A stretch of 38,606 nt of DNA from Actinophytocola sp. (GTDB lineage: Bacteria; Actinomycetota; Actinomycetes; Mycobacteriales; Pseudonocardiaceae). Both the position numbers and the translations under genes were made by a program. Where the stretch lies: contig WHUD01000002.1 in NCBI GenBank assembly GCA_009377385.1, forward strand, positions 49,602 to 88,207, in the 5' to 3' direction. Under the pieces are notes generated by a model, which worked only from the letters and a program-made list of their open reading frames with translations, had not been told where the DNA came from and did no database searches. Each line of letters starts with the position of its first letter. The first letter of the stretch is position 1. Positions 1 to 7,760 of the stretch are shown here, piece after piece.

Positions 1-1
1 G

Positions 2-787
2 ATCGTGGCTGGTGTCGCGCTCGTCGTCACCGGCGTCGGCGTCGTCACGCTGCGCGGCGGCTCGTTCGACCAGGTGCAGTTCGCGCTGATCGCGGTGTTC
101 GCGACGCTGGTCGGCGTCGCGGTGCTTACGGTGCCGTTCTGGCTGAAGCTGGTGCGCGACCTCGGCGAGGAGCGCACGGTCAGGATCAGGACGGAGGAGC
201 GCGCCGAGATCGCCGCCCACCTGCACGACTCCGTGCTGCAGACGCTCGCGTTGATCCAGAAGCAGTCGGAGTCGCCGAAGGAGGTCGCCCGGTTGGCGCG
301 CGGCCAGGAGCGGCAGTTGCGCACCTGGCTCTACGGCGCGGCAGGCTACGGCGTCGACGGGGGCGACGGCAAGGTGCCAGCGGCGCGACTGTCCGATGTG
401 CTCGGTGATGCGGCAGGCGAGGTCGAGGACACCTTCGCGGTGTCGGTGCAGCACGTCGTCGTCGGTGACGCCGACCTGACGCCCGCGCTGACCGCGCTGG
501 TGCAGGCGACGCGGGAGGCGATGGTCAACGCGGCGAAGCACGCCGGGGTCGATGAGATCAGCGTCTACGCCGAGGTGGAGCCGACGATGGTTTCGGTGTT
601 CGTGCGGGACAGGGGCAAGGGCTTCGACCCGGACAGCGTGCCTGCGGATAGGCATGGCCTCGCCGACTCCATCAAGGGCAGGATGGAACGCAACGGCGGG
701 AGCTGCACGCTGCGCACCGCGAAAGGGGAAGGCACGGAAGTCCGGCTTGAGATGCCGGTCGCGACGACGGAAGGGGCGGCGCGGTGA
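2..787 (+). CDS. Sensor histidine kinase, NarL/DesK-type, C-terminal part (5' end outside window)
   Basis: This is the kinase half of a two-component system; the reading frame is open to the left edge, so the N-terminus is missing. The visible part starts with two hydrophobic membrane segments (about the first 45 residues). A HisKA_3 dimerisation/phosphoacceptor helix follows, with the motif AAHLHDSVLQTLA, whose first His of the LHDS core is the expected phosphorylation site. A short HATPase_c domain comes next, with an N-box (EAMVNAAKHAG), a G1 box (DRGKGF) and a G2 region (HGLADSIKGRM). The stop overlaps the start of the response regulator by 4 bp (GTGA), so the two are translationally coupled and almost certainly cognate partners. 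In actinobacteria many kinases of this architecture carry an N-terminal PspC domain, which may lie just outside the window. The signal it senses cannot be read from this fragment. Confidence 0.93.
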   Translation: MVAGVALVVTGVGVVTLRGGSFDQVQFALIAVFATLVGVAVLTVPFWLKLVRDLGEERTVRIRTEERAEIAAHLHDSVLQTLALIQKQSESPKEVARLARGQERQLRTWLYGAAGYGVDGGDGKVPAARLSDVLGDAAGEVEDTFAVSVQHVVVGDADLTPALTALVQATREAMVNAAKHAGVDEISVYAEVEPTMVSVFVRDRGKGFDPDSVPADRHGLADSIKGRMERNGGSCTLRTAKGEGTEVRLEMPVATTEGAAR

Positions 788-1467
788 GCGCTGAGAACAT
801 CGGCAGCCAGGCGGGTGAACCGGTCACGGTGTTCCTCGTCGACGACCACGGGCTGTTCCGCGCGGGAGCACGCGCCGAGCTGGAGAGCCTTTCGGACGAC
901 GTCACTGTCGTCGGCGAGGCGGGATCGGTACGGGAGGCCGTCGTGGGCATCACGCGGACGAAGCCGCAGGTGGTGCTGCTCGACGTCCATATGCCGGACG
1001 GCGGCGGCGCCGAGGTGCTGCGGCAGATCCGCCCCGAGCTGCCCGACGTCGTTTTCCTCGCGCTGTCTGTCTCCGACGCTGCTGAGGACGTCATCGCGGT
1101 GATCAGGGGCGGCGCGCGCGGCTACGTCACCAAGACGATCTCCTCGCGGGACCTGGTGCGGGCCATCATCCGGGTCGCAGACGGCGACGCGGTGTTCTCG
1201 CCGAGGCTGGCCGGGTTCGTGCTTGACGCCTTCGCCGACCGGCCCGGCGCGCCGCCGATCTCCGACCCGGAGCTCGACCTGCTCACGCCGAGGGAGCGGG
1301 ACGTGCTGCGGCTGCTCGCGCGCGGCTACGCCTACAAGGAGATCGCCTCCGAGCTTTTCATCTCGATCAAGACGGTCGAGACGCACGTGTCAAGCGTGCT
1401 GCGCAAGACCCAGCTCTCCAACCGCTACGAGCTCTCCCGCTGGGCCTCCGACCGCAGGCTGGTGTGA
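784..1467 (+). CDS. NarL/LuxR-family two-component response regulator
   Basis: A 227-residue DNA-binding response regulator. The receiver domain (about residues 14-130) has the acidic pair D20/D21, the phosphoacceptor D67 in LLDVHMP, the conserved Ser near 95 and K117. The C-terminal LuxR-type helix-turn-helix (about 160-225) starts at LTPRERDVLRLLARG and contains IASELFISIKTVETHVSSVLRK. The GTG start overlaps the stop of the upstream kinase by 4 bp, so this is the kinase's output regulator. By family, phosphorylation by the kinase should promote dimerisation and DNA binding. No target site is evident in the window. The gene downstream (DUF445) is 150 bp away and could be in the same transcript, but this is not shown by the sequence. 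Confidence 0.95.
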   Translation: MSAENIGSQAGEPVTVFLVDDHGLFRAGARAELESLSDDVTVVGEAGSVREAVVGITRTKPQVVLLDVHMPDGGGAEVLRQIRPELPDVVFLALSVSDAAEDVIAVIRGGARGYVTKTISSRDLVRAIIRVADGDAVFSPRLAGFVLDAFADRPGAPPISDPELDLLTPRERDVLRLLARGYAYKEIASELFISIKTVETHVSSVLRKTQLSNRYELSRWASDRRLV

Positions 1468-1619
1468 CGGTCCGCGTCGCGGTCGTTGCGCTGCGCTGAT
1501 AGGTGAAGCACCCTGGTCTGGCGGATTTCGATCTGGTCGCGCATGATGAGTCAGCACGACACGGGGCGATGACGACTGGCGCAGCGCACCCCTGGGCTAG
1601 GTGTAAGGGAGGCCTGCAG

Positions 1620-2894
1620 GTGGACCATGAACTGCTCGTGCACCTGATCACCATCCCGCTGTTCACCGGCGTGATCGGCTATATCACGAACTGGACCGGC
1701 GTGCTGATGCTCTTTCAGCCGCTGAAGTTCCACGGTATCCGGATTCCGGGGTTGAAGATCCTTTTCCCGTTTCTGCCGCGCAGGGTGCAGGTCATTCCCG
1801 CGATTACGAGCGAAGGCAGGTTCGGCTGGCAGGGGATCGTGCCGTCGCGGGCCGCCAAGATGGCCAGCATCGCGGTGGACAAAGGGCTCGCCAAGCTCGG
1901 CAGCATTTCCGACTTCTACCGGGAGCTGGAACCGGACAAGATCGCGGAACGGCTGACCGAAATCGCGGAGGTGGAAATCCGCGAGGTGGTCGAATACATC
2001 ATGATGCGGGAGGAACCGCAGCTGTGGGGCAGCCTTCCGCCGCAGGTCAAGGACGTCGTGCACGCCAGGGTCATGGAGCGCCTGCCTTCACTTGTCCGGC
2101 AGTTGACTGACGAGATCGGTACGAACATCGATCAGTTGCTCGACGCGAAGCTGATGGTGATGCGCCACTTGGAACAACACCCGGAACTGCTCAACGACAT
2201 GTTCCGCAAGGTGGGCAAGAAAGAGCTCACCTTCATGCAGAACTTCGGTTTCTATTTCGGCTACCCGATGGGTTTCGTGCTGGTGTGGATCGTGGAGATG
2301 GTGCCGCAGTGGTGGGTGCTTCCTGTCGGCGGGGTCGTCATCGGTTACGTCGTCAACTACATCGGCATCATGATGATTTTCGAGCCGGTGCGGCGCACGA
2401 GGTGGGTGCCGTGGAAGCAGGGGCTTTTCATCAAACGCAAGGACGAGATCGCCGACGTCTACGCGAAAATCATCTCGGACAACGTGATCACCATTAACAA
2501 CGTCGGCAACGAACTGCTGCACGGGCCGAGGTCGGACCGCACCCATCGGATGCTCGAGCACCTGCTGCGGCCCACTATCGACAAGGCGGTCGGCCCTGCC
2601 AGGCCCGCCGTGCGGGCGTTCGTCGGCGGGCGTAGCTACGACCGCATCAGGCAGTCGGTCGCCACCGAGTCGACGCGGTTCGCGCCGCGCGCCTTCGGCG
2701 ACGAGGAGTTCAATGTCAGGCAGGCGAACAAGATCTTCCGTTTCGTCGCTGACCAGATGCGCAGGATGAGCCTCGACGACTTCAACGAGCTGCTCCGCTC
2801 GGCCATCAAGCAGGACGAGTGGCTGCTGTTCGTGCACGGCGCCGTGCTTGGTGCCGGCGCGGGTTTCCTGCACCTGGCTATCTTTGGCGTATGA
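1620..2894 (+). CDS. DUF445 family membrane protein
   Basis: A 424-residue member of the DUF445 (YheB/YjiN-like) family, of unknown biochemical function. A hydrophobic N-terminal segment (LLVHLITIPLFTGVIGYITNWTG region) is followed by a long, probably amphipathic helical region. A second membrane segment (about 220-260, including VVIGYVVNYIGIMMIF) and a short C-terminal hydrophobic tail (GAVLGAGAGFLHLAIFGV) come after it. The paired motifs YITNWTGVLMLF and YVVNYIGIMMIF are characteristic internal repeats of this family. I chose the GTG at 1620 because AAGGGAGG lies 7 bp upstream. The frame is open upstream to 1503, but that extension has no good ribosome binding site and no hydrophobic character. 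Function is not established. Confidence 0.87.
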   Translation: MDHELLVHLITIPLFTGVIGYITNWTGVLMLFQPLKFHGIRIPGLKILFPFLPRRVQVIPAITSEGRFGWQGIVPSRAAKMASIAVDKGLAKLGSISDFYRELEPDKIAERLTEIAEVEIREVVEYIMMREEPQLWGSLPPQVKDVVHARVMERLPSLVRQLTDEIGTNIDQLLDAKLMVMRHLEQHPELLNDMFRKVGKKELTFMQNFGFYFGYPMGFVLVWIVEMVPQWWVLPVGGVVIGYVVNYIGIMMIFEPVRRTRWVPWKQGLFIKRKDEIADVYAKIISDNVITINNVGNELLHGPRSDRTHRMLEHLLRPTIDKAVGPARPAVRAFVGGRSYDRIRQSVATESTRFAPRAFGDEEFNVRQANKIFRFVADQMRRMSLDDFNELLRSAIKQDEWLLFVHGAVLGAGAGFLHLAIFGV

Positions 2895-2937
2895 GGGGGC
2901 AGCGGCCCTGCACCGGCTTGCGAAAAGGAACAGTGAC

Positions 2938-3768
2938 ATGGCTGAGGACGCCACGGACGACAGGGATGTGCCCGAGAGCGGCAGGAACCTGCCAGCACGC
3001 GCGGACGAGGCAGGCGGACTGCTCGACGGTGTCTCCGGTCTCGCGCGGGTCGCTGCGACCGGCTGGTGGCGCGCGACGTCTGCCGTCGTCGAGACAACGG
3101 TGAGCACGAGCACCAAGATCGTGAAGTCCGCGCTGAGCGGCGCGTCACCGGCGGCGATCGTCGACGAGACGGCGTCAGAGCTGCGCTCCATCGCGCAGCG
3201 CTCGCTCGGCTTCGGCGGGCACGACACCGAGGACACCGGCTCGTCGCACCACCAATGCTCGGAGAAGGAGCTGAAGGAGCGGGGCGCCGCGCTGCTGCAA
3301 CGCTCTGCCGATGTCCGCTGGAACGACGACATGCACCCCGCGTACGAGCGCATCCTCGAGGAGATCGCGCCGGACGAGGCGCGCATCCTCAAGTTCCTCG
3401 CGCTGAACGGCGCGCAGCCGACCGTCGACGTCCGCACCACCCGGCCGTTCGGAGTCGGTTCCGAGCTGGTCGCAGAGCGGCTGTCGATGATAGGGGAGGA
3501 GGCGGGCTGCCGCCACCTCGACCGCACCAACGCGTACCTGAACAACCTGTTCCGGCTCGGGCTGCTGTGGTTCTCCAAGGAGAAGGTCGAGCCGTCGCGG
3601 TACCAGGTGGTCGAGGTGCAGCCGATCGTCCAGGACGCGATGAAGCGGGCTGGGCGCTCGCCGAGCACGGTGCACCGCAGCGTGCACCTGACGCCGTTCG
3701 GCGTCGACTTCTGCAAGACCTGCCTGCCGCTCGACTCGCCAGGCTACGGCGGGCCGATCGTGTTCTGA
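2938..3768 (+). CDS. Abi-alpha (DUF4393) family protein
   Basis: A 276-residue protein whose C-terminal half matches the Abi-alpha/DUF4393 pattern: a conserved HPAYERILEEIAPDEARIL stretch (residues 133-151) followed by a small winged-helix-like region ending in TPFGVDFCKTCLP. The N-terminal 60 residues are polar and low in complexity, then a moderately hydrophobic segment around TGWWRATSAVVETTV. The ATG at 2938 has AAAAGGAA 7 bp upstream; the frame is open further upstream, but that part overlaps the DUF445 gene. The family name comes from a lactococcal phage-abortive-infection protein, yet most actinobacterial members are chromosomal and uncharacterised, so a phage-defence role here is only a possibility. 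It lies 43 bp after the DUF445 gene, probably co-transcribed, and converges on the pseudokinase gene with only 3 bp between the stops. Confidence 0.82.
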   Translation: MAEDATDDRDVPESGRNLPARADEAGGLLDGVSGLARVAATGWWRATSAVVETTVSTSTKIVKSALSGASPAAIVDETASELRSIAQRSLGFGGHDTEDTGSSHHQCSEKELKERGAALLQRSADVRWNDDMHPAYERILEEIAPDEARILKFLALNGAQPTVDVRTTRPFGVGSELVAERLSMIGEEAGCRHLDRTNAYLNNLFRLGLLWFSKEKVEPSRYQVVEVQPIVQDAMKRAGRSPSTVHRSVHLTPFGVDFCKTCLPLDSPGYGGPIVF

Positions 3769-3771
3769 CGC

Positions 3772-4953
3772 TCAGACGAACAGGAGCTCGGTGAACAGGA
3801 TGCCGATCATCGCGGCGGCGATGACGGCGATGGCGAGCAGTGCCCGCACCGCCGCCCTGTTCTGCGACAGCGGCGAGGCCTGCTGCGCGGTGTTCCCAGG
3901 ATGGATCGCGGACGGCGGCATCGGCTGGTGCCAGCCTGGCCCGTGCGGCGATGCTGACGCCGCCATCGGCGGGGCGGGGGCTGGCATCGGTTGCGGCGCG
4001 GACGGCACCCGAATGGGCGTCGTGAGATGCTGCTGCGTTGGCGGGTCCGCCGGGGCGGGCGGTGCGGCCTGCTGCGGTGCCGCTGGGGCGGCAGCAGGCG
4101 ACTGAGCGCCGGTTCCTGGCTGCTGCGGCGCGGGATGTGGCTTCGGATGCCTGCCGTCCGCGATCGCGGTGAGCGCCTCCCAACAGCCGCTCATGGCCGG
4201 CCGCTGCGCCGGGCTGGTTGTCAGCATGTCCGCGAGCAGCCGCGGCAGCAGCGTCTCGGGATCGGCGGGTGTGCCTGCTGCGGTGTGCTCGTTCCACAGG
4301 TCGCCGCTGAAGTCGCCGCTGAGGTCGGGGCCGTTGTCCGTGCCGAGCGGGCCGAACGGGGTAACGCCGCGCAGCGCGAAGTACAGCGTCGCCCCGAGCG
4401 AGAAGACGTCGGACGCCGGTGTCGCCACACCGCCTGCGATCACCTCGGGCGCCCGGAATGCCGGGTCGTGGTGCAGCGCTCCCACACCGAAGTCGGTGAT
4501 CTGCACCGCGCCGTCGTCGGCGAGCAGCACGTTCGCCGGCTCCACCGCCCGGTGCGCGATGCCAAGCTCGGCGGCGGCGGCGAGTGCCGCGGCCAGTTGC
4601 GCGCCGAGGGTGACGGTGTCCTGGGCGGCGAGCTTGCCGTGCCCGGCGAGGAAGTCGGCCATCGTCCGCGACGGCACATACTCCGTGATCAGCCAGATGC
4701 CGTCGCTTTCGACGAGCACGTCGTAGACGGTCACCGCGCACTGGTGCTTGAGCCGCGCGGCGTCGCGGGCCAACTGGACGGCGACTTCGAGCTCGGTGTC
4801 CGTCGGGGCGCCGCCTGTGGGCAGTGCGACCGGCTTGGCGGCGACAGTGCGGTGGACGCGCTGGTCCTGCGCGATCCAGATGAACCCGCCGCGACCCCTG
4901 CCGATCGGCTGGCTGAGCCGATACCGGTCGCCGAGCAGCCTGCCCTCCGTCAC
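3772..4953 (-). CDS. Tail-anchored Ser/Thr protein pseudokinase
   Basis: A 393-residue protein with a Hanks-type kinase fold (residues about 10-270) whose catalytic signature is broken. The expected HRDxKPxN reads HRAVEPAN (134-141), so the catalytic Asp is Ala136 and the catalytic-loop Lys is Glu138. The Gly-rich loop is IGRGRGGF, the candidate VAIK lysine is K40 in TVAAKPV, and DFG (154-156) is intact. The activation segment is unusually short (DFGVGALHHDPAFRAPE) and lacks the phosphorylatable TGTPAY motif. A Pro/Ala/Gln-rich linker (about 265-365) leads to a single hydrophobic segment at the extreme C-terminus (about 369-390), so the protein should be tail-anchored with the kinase-like domain in the cytosol. 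The GTG start at 4953 lies 4 bp after the stop of the active kinase, which suggests translational coupling and joint function. Loss of catalysis is inferred from residues, not tested. Confidence 0.86.
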   Translation of the reverse strand: MTEGRLLGDRYRLSQPIGRGRGGFIWIAQDQRVHRTVAAKPVALPTGGAPTDTELEVAVQLARDAARLKHQCAVTVYDVLVESDGIWLITEYVPSRTMADFLAGHGKLAAQDTVTLGAQLAAALAAAAELGIAHRAVEPANVLLADDGAVQITDFGVGALHHDPAFRAPEVIAGGVATPASDVFSLGATLYFALRGVTPFGPLGTDNGPDLSGDFSGDLWNEHTAAGTPADPETLLPRLLADMLTTSPAQRPAMSGCWEALTAIADGRHPKPHPAPQQPGTGAQSPAAAPAAPQQAAPPAPADPPTQQHLTTPIRVPSAPQPMPAPAPPMAASASPHGPGWHQPMPPSAIHPGNTAQQASPLSQNRAAVRALLAIAVIAAAMIGILFTELLFV

Positions 4954-4957
4954 CGTG

Positions 4958-6454
4958 CTAGCTCGTCCCGGACGTCGGGCTCGTCGTTGTCGTCGGCGCC
5001 GCAGACGTTGTCGTCGTTGTGGTTGTTGTCGTCGGCGACGTCGTGGTCGGGCTCGTTGTCGTCGGCTTCGTCGTCTTCGGCGGCGTTGTCGTCGTTGTGG
5101 TCGTCGTCGTTGTGGTTGTCGTTGTCGTCGTCGGTTCCGGCGCTGGCTGCGGCGGTTGCTTGACCGTGGTGAGCGGGGCCCGCGTCGTTGTGGTCGTTGT
5201 CTTCTTCGGCTCGGTCGTCGTGCTCGACGTCGAGCCAACCGGCTGCTGCCGGTTCGGGTCGTCCGGCGGGTTGCTTGTGAACAGCCACAGCGCGAACGCG
5301 GCGACGACGGCGAGGGTGCCGACGGCGAATGCGGGACCGGTCCAGCTCTTGCGGTGCTCCGCTTCTGGCTCGTCGTCGCCTGGCAGGGGCGGCGCCACAG
5401 CGGTGCGGGTCGCGCCATCCCCGTAGGCACCGTCGTAGAACCCGGCAGGCTGGTAGGTGGTTGCCTGGTCGTCGCCGATGACGCTGGTGCTGTCGTCAAG
5501 ATTGCCTGCATGGCCGACGAGGTCGGTCTGCGCACCCGGATCGCCGTTCGCTGCGACGGCGCCTGCGGCGAGTGCGCCACCGGCGACCATGGCCGTCGGG
5601 TCGGAGGCGATGGGAGCGCCAATCGGCGTCTCACCCCGCGCGACGGCGTCAAGCAGCTCCTCGGCCTCGGCGGCCGTTGGTCGGTGTGCCTTCTCAGGGT
5701 GAAGCAGCAGCGCGAGCACGCTTGTGAGCGGGCCGGAACGCTGCGGAGGGTTGATCTGGCCAGCGGCAACGGCGTGCAGCAGGCTGAGGGTGTTCTCGCT
5801 GAGCCCGAACGGCGGCACGCCCTCCGTCGCGGCGTAGAGCGTCGAGCCGAGCGAGAAGATGTCGGACTCCGGTCCCGGGTCCTCGCCGATGGCGACCTCT
5901 GGCGCGAGGTAGGCCGGGGTGCCAGCGATCATGCCGGTCTTGGTGACGGTGACGTCGTCCTTCGCGCGCGAGATGCCGAAGTCGGTGATCTTCACGACGC
6001 CGTCGTCGGTCAGCAGGATGTTCGCCGGCTTGATGTCGCGGTGCACGATGTCGACCCGGTGCGCGCTGGCAAGCGCCGCGGCGATCTGGGCGCCGATGCG
6101 GGCAACGTCGAGCGGTGGCAGCACCGTGTCCTGCTGCACGACCGCGGCGAGACTCGTCGACTCGAGGTACTCCATGATCAGGCACGGCTGGCCCTGATCG
6201 TCGGCGACGACGTCGAACACCGTGATGGCGTTCGGGTGATGCAGCCTGGCCGCTATTCGGCCCTCTCGCATGGTGCGCTGGCGGGCCTCTTCCGCTTCAG
6301 CGGTGTCGAGTCCTGGCTGCAATAGCAACTGCTTGATGGCGACCGTGCGGCCAAGCAGTTCGTCCTGCGCCTGCCAGACGGCGCCCATCGCTCCGGTGCC
6401 GATCCGCTTGCTGATCCGGTATCGACCGGCGACAAGAAGGCCCTCGTCGCTCAC
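4958..6454 (-). CDS. Membrane Ser/Thr protein kinase with Thr-rich extracytoplasmic tail
   Basis: A 498-residue eukaryotic-like kinase, apparently active. The kinase domain (about 10-275) has the Gly loop IGTGAMGAVW (18-27), the VAIK lysine K41, HRDIKPAN (138-145), DFG (158-160) and an activation loop TKTGMIAGTPAYLAPE with phosphorylatable Thr, as in mycobacterial Pkn kinases. A variable linker precedes one membrane helix (about 373-393), followed by an extracytoplasmic tail of about 100 residues that is nearly all Thr/Pro/Ser and has no PASTA repeats. The tail is encoded by long ACG/ACA/ACC runs. I chose the GTG at 6454, with GAGGGG about 9 bp upstream, because homology begins right after it; upstream in-frame codons look non-coding. 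It leads the pair with the pseudokinase. The tail could span or contact the cell wall (inference). Confidence 0.92.
   Translation of the reverse strand: MSDEGLLVAGRYRISKRIGTGAMGAVWQAQDELLGRTVAIKQLLLQPGLDTAEAEEARQRTMREGRIAARLHHPNAITVFDVVADDQGQPCLIMEYLESTSLAAVVQQDTVLPPLDVARIGAQIAAALASAHRVDIVHRDIKPANILLTDDGVVKITDFGISRAKDDVTVTKTGMIAGTPAYLAPEVAIGEDPGPESDIFSLGSTLYAATEGVPPFGLSENTLSLLHAVAAGQINPPQRSGPLTSVLALLLHPEKAHRPTAAEAEELLDAVARGETPIGAPIASDPTAMVAGGALAAGAVAANGDPGAQTDLVGHAGNLDDSTSVIGDDQATTYQPAGFYDGAYGDGATRTAVAPPLPGDDEPEAEHRKSWTGPAFAVGTLAVVAAFALWLFTSNPPDDPNRQQPVGSTSSTTTEPKKTTTTTTRAPLTTVKQPPQPAPEPTTTTTTTTTTTTTTTTPPKTTKPTTTSPTTTSPTTTTTTTTTSAAPTTTTSPTSGTS
4961..5227 (-). repeat. Trinucleotide low-complexity tract encoding poly-Thr
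   Basis: On the plus strand this stretch is a run of GTC/GTT/GTG/GGT triplets; read on the minus strand it encodes threonine runs with scattered Pro, Ser and Ala (residues about 410-498 of the kinase). The longest uninterrupted Thr run is 16 residues. Near-identical triplets in tandem make length variation between strains likely. The region is also prone to assembly error. Confidence 0.85.
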
Positions 6455-6731
6455 TGGTAGGCCCCTCGGTGTGTGCTTGGCATCGGTGGTAGTCCACTCC
6501 CTGGCTGTCCTGCTGATGCGAACGTGCCAGCAGGTCACAGTGCCTGTGACGTGGCCGCTGACGTGGCCGCGCCGGCAGTCCGCAATGCACCGACTCGACG
6601 CTTGCTCGTCCTGTGGTCACGCACTGCGGCGAACTCTACCCCACACATGCCCGCTGGTCGGCCTGCCGTTCAGGGTAGGGGGTCACGCTGCGCACACGGA
6701 TCCGGTACAGAATTGTCGACTATGACCTCGC

Positions 6732-7544
6732 TCACGGCCGGGGACTGTGCTGTGCCGAAAGCAACCGCGCTTCGGTGATCAGCGCAGGTGGGCCCGCCTC
6801 CACCCGCAGTAAGTGAGTCACCCGATAGCGCTGCGAGTCCGCCCTCGTCATGGTGATTACCGCGCGCACCAATCCGTCCGGTCCCACGCTCACCCGGTGG
6901 ACCGTCACCGCGTCGATGACCCGCAGTGCGTCGGCGAGCACGTCCGGCCGGCTGTCGAGCAGGTTGCCGCCGAGCATGGCGAGCGCGTCGTCCGGCCCAT
7001 CGGTGAAGCGGTGGTAGAAGTCGCGGACGAACCCGCCGATCTCGGCCTGGGTGCTGACCCGCGTCGCCGGGTTCGACGTCGTCTGCGGGGCGCTGCTCGC
7101 CGCGTCGTCAACTGGCACCGTGACGGCGCGCTCTGTCACCCTCGTGCCGACTTCGGGCGGTTGGGCGGTCGTTGCGAAGGCAGCAAGCGCGGCGATGCCG
7201 GTGATCTCCTGCTCCGGTCGCGGTGTCTGGCTCGCTGCCGTGCGGTGCCGGTCGAGGAAGACAGCGGTGACCAGCGACCCGCACAGCAGGGCGACGGCGA
7301 TCACGAGACCGGTTAGCTTGGCGACGCGCGCCACGGTGGTCTCCGGTTCCTCGCGTACCTCGGGGCTGGCGTCTGGTTCGCCCTGTTCGTCGACACGCAG
7401 CGGGCTCGGGTCGCGGAGCAGATCGTTGAGTAGGTCCCTGTCGACCATCGGATCGGCGAGGACCCGCTCACTGAACACGTCCTCGATGCGGGTAGGCGTC
7501 TGGGTGCTCCCGCCGCGTCGCTGCCGTCCCACACCGAGCACCAT
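6732..7544 (-). CDS. Single-pass membrane protein with extracytoplasmic C-terminal domain, function unknown
   Basis: A 270-residue protein I cannot assign to a named family. It has a polar cytoplasmic N-terminus (1-75), one membrane helix (about 77-97, AKLTGLVIAVALLCGSLVTAVFL), a Pro/Thr/Ala-rich linker (100-165) and a compact C-terminal domain (about 170-265). That domain begins GGFVRDFYHRFTDGPDDALAML and ends in beta-like stretches (VHRVSVGPDGLVRAVITMTR, RYRVTHLLRVEAG). The layout resembles NTF2/SnoaL-like extracytoplasmic domains and the product of the next upstream gene, which has the same order of parts. Start choice is uncertain: the ATG at 7544 has only a distant AAGG, and the frame is open to 7634. 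It lies 278 bp upstream of the kinase gene on the same strand, so a role in envelope signalling is plausible but inferred. Confidence 0.72.
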   Translation of the reverse strand: MVLGVGRQRRGGSTQTPTRIEDVFSERVLADPMVDRDLLNDLLRDPSPLRVDEQGEPDASPEVREEPETTVARVAKLTGLVIAVALLCGSLVTAVFLDRHRTAASQTPRPEQEITGIAALAAFATTAQPPEVGTRVTERAVTVPVDDAASSAPQTTSNPATRVSTQAEIGGFVRDFYHRFTDGPDDALAMLGGNLLDSRPDVLADALRVIDAVTVHRVSVGPDGLVRAVITMTRADSQRYRVTHLLRVEAGPPALITEARLLSAQHSPRP

Positions 7545-7760
7545 GCGCTCGCCTGCCTTCCCGGGTCGCCCGTCTCCGCAGGTGGTGAGCCCGCGAACCG
7601 CGACGTCAGCGGCCGGGGCCGGGGAATGGCGCACGGTTCGCTGGCTCAGCTCAAAGCGTGCCGGGTGGCTGGATTCCGGTGCCAGTCGGCGTCGGTGAAG
7701 TGTTCGTGACTGTCGGCAAACGGTTCAGCGGTTAGCCCAAGTGGAGTAACGCGAGCCCGT

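Noticed and set aside
1503-1619. N-terminal 39-residue extension of the DUF445 protein
   Set aside because: The GTG at 1620 has AAGGGAGG at ideal spacing, while the extension is polar and lacks a ribosome binding site.
4961-5227. CRISPR-like or satellite repeat array
   Set aside because: The repetition is a triplet pattern encoding Thr inside a protein, without spacers or fixed-length repeats.
4958-5769. Upstream extension of the pseudokinase frame over the kinase gene (would give 665 residues)
   Set aside because: The extra 272 residues are Arg/Ser/Pro-rich out-of-frame translation of the active kinase gene; homology starts at the GTG at 4953.
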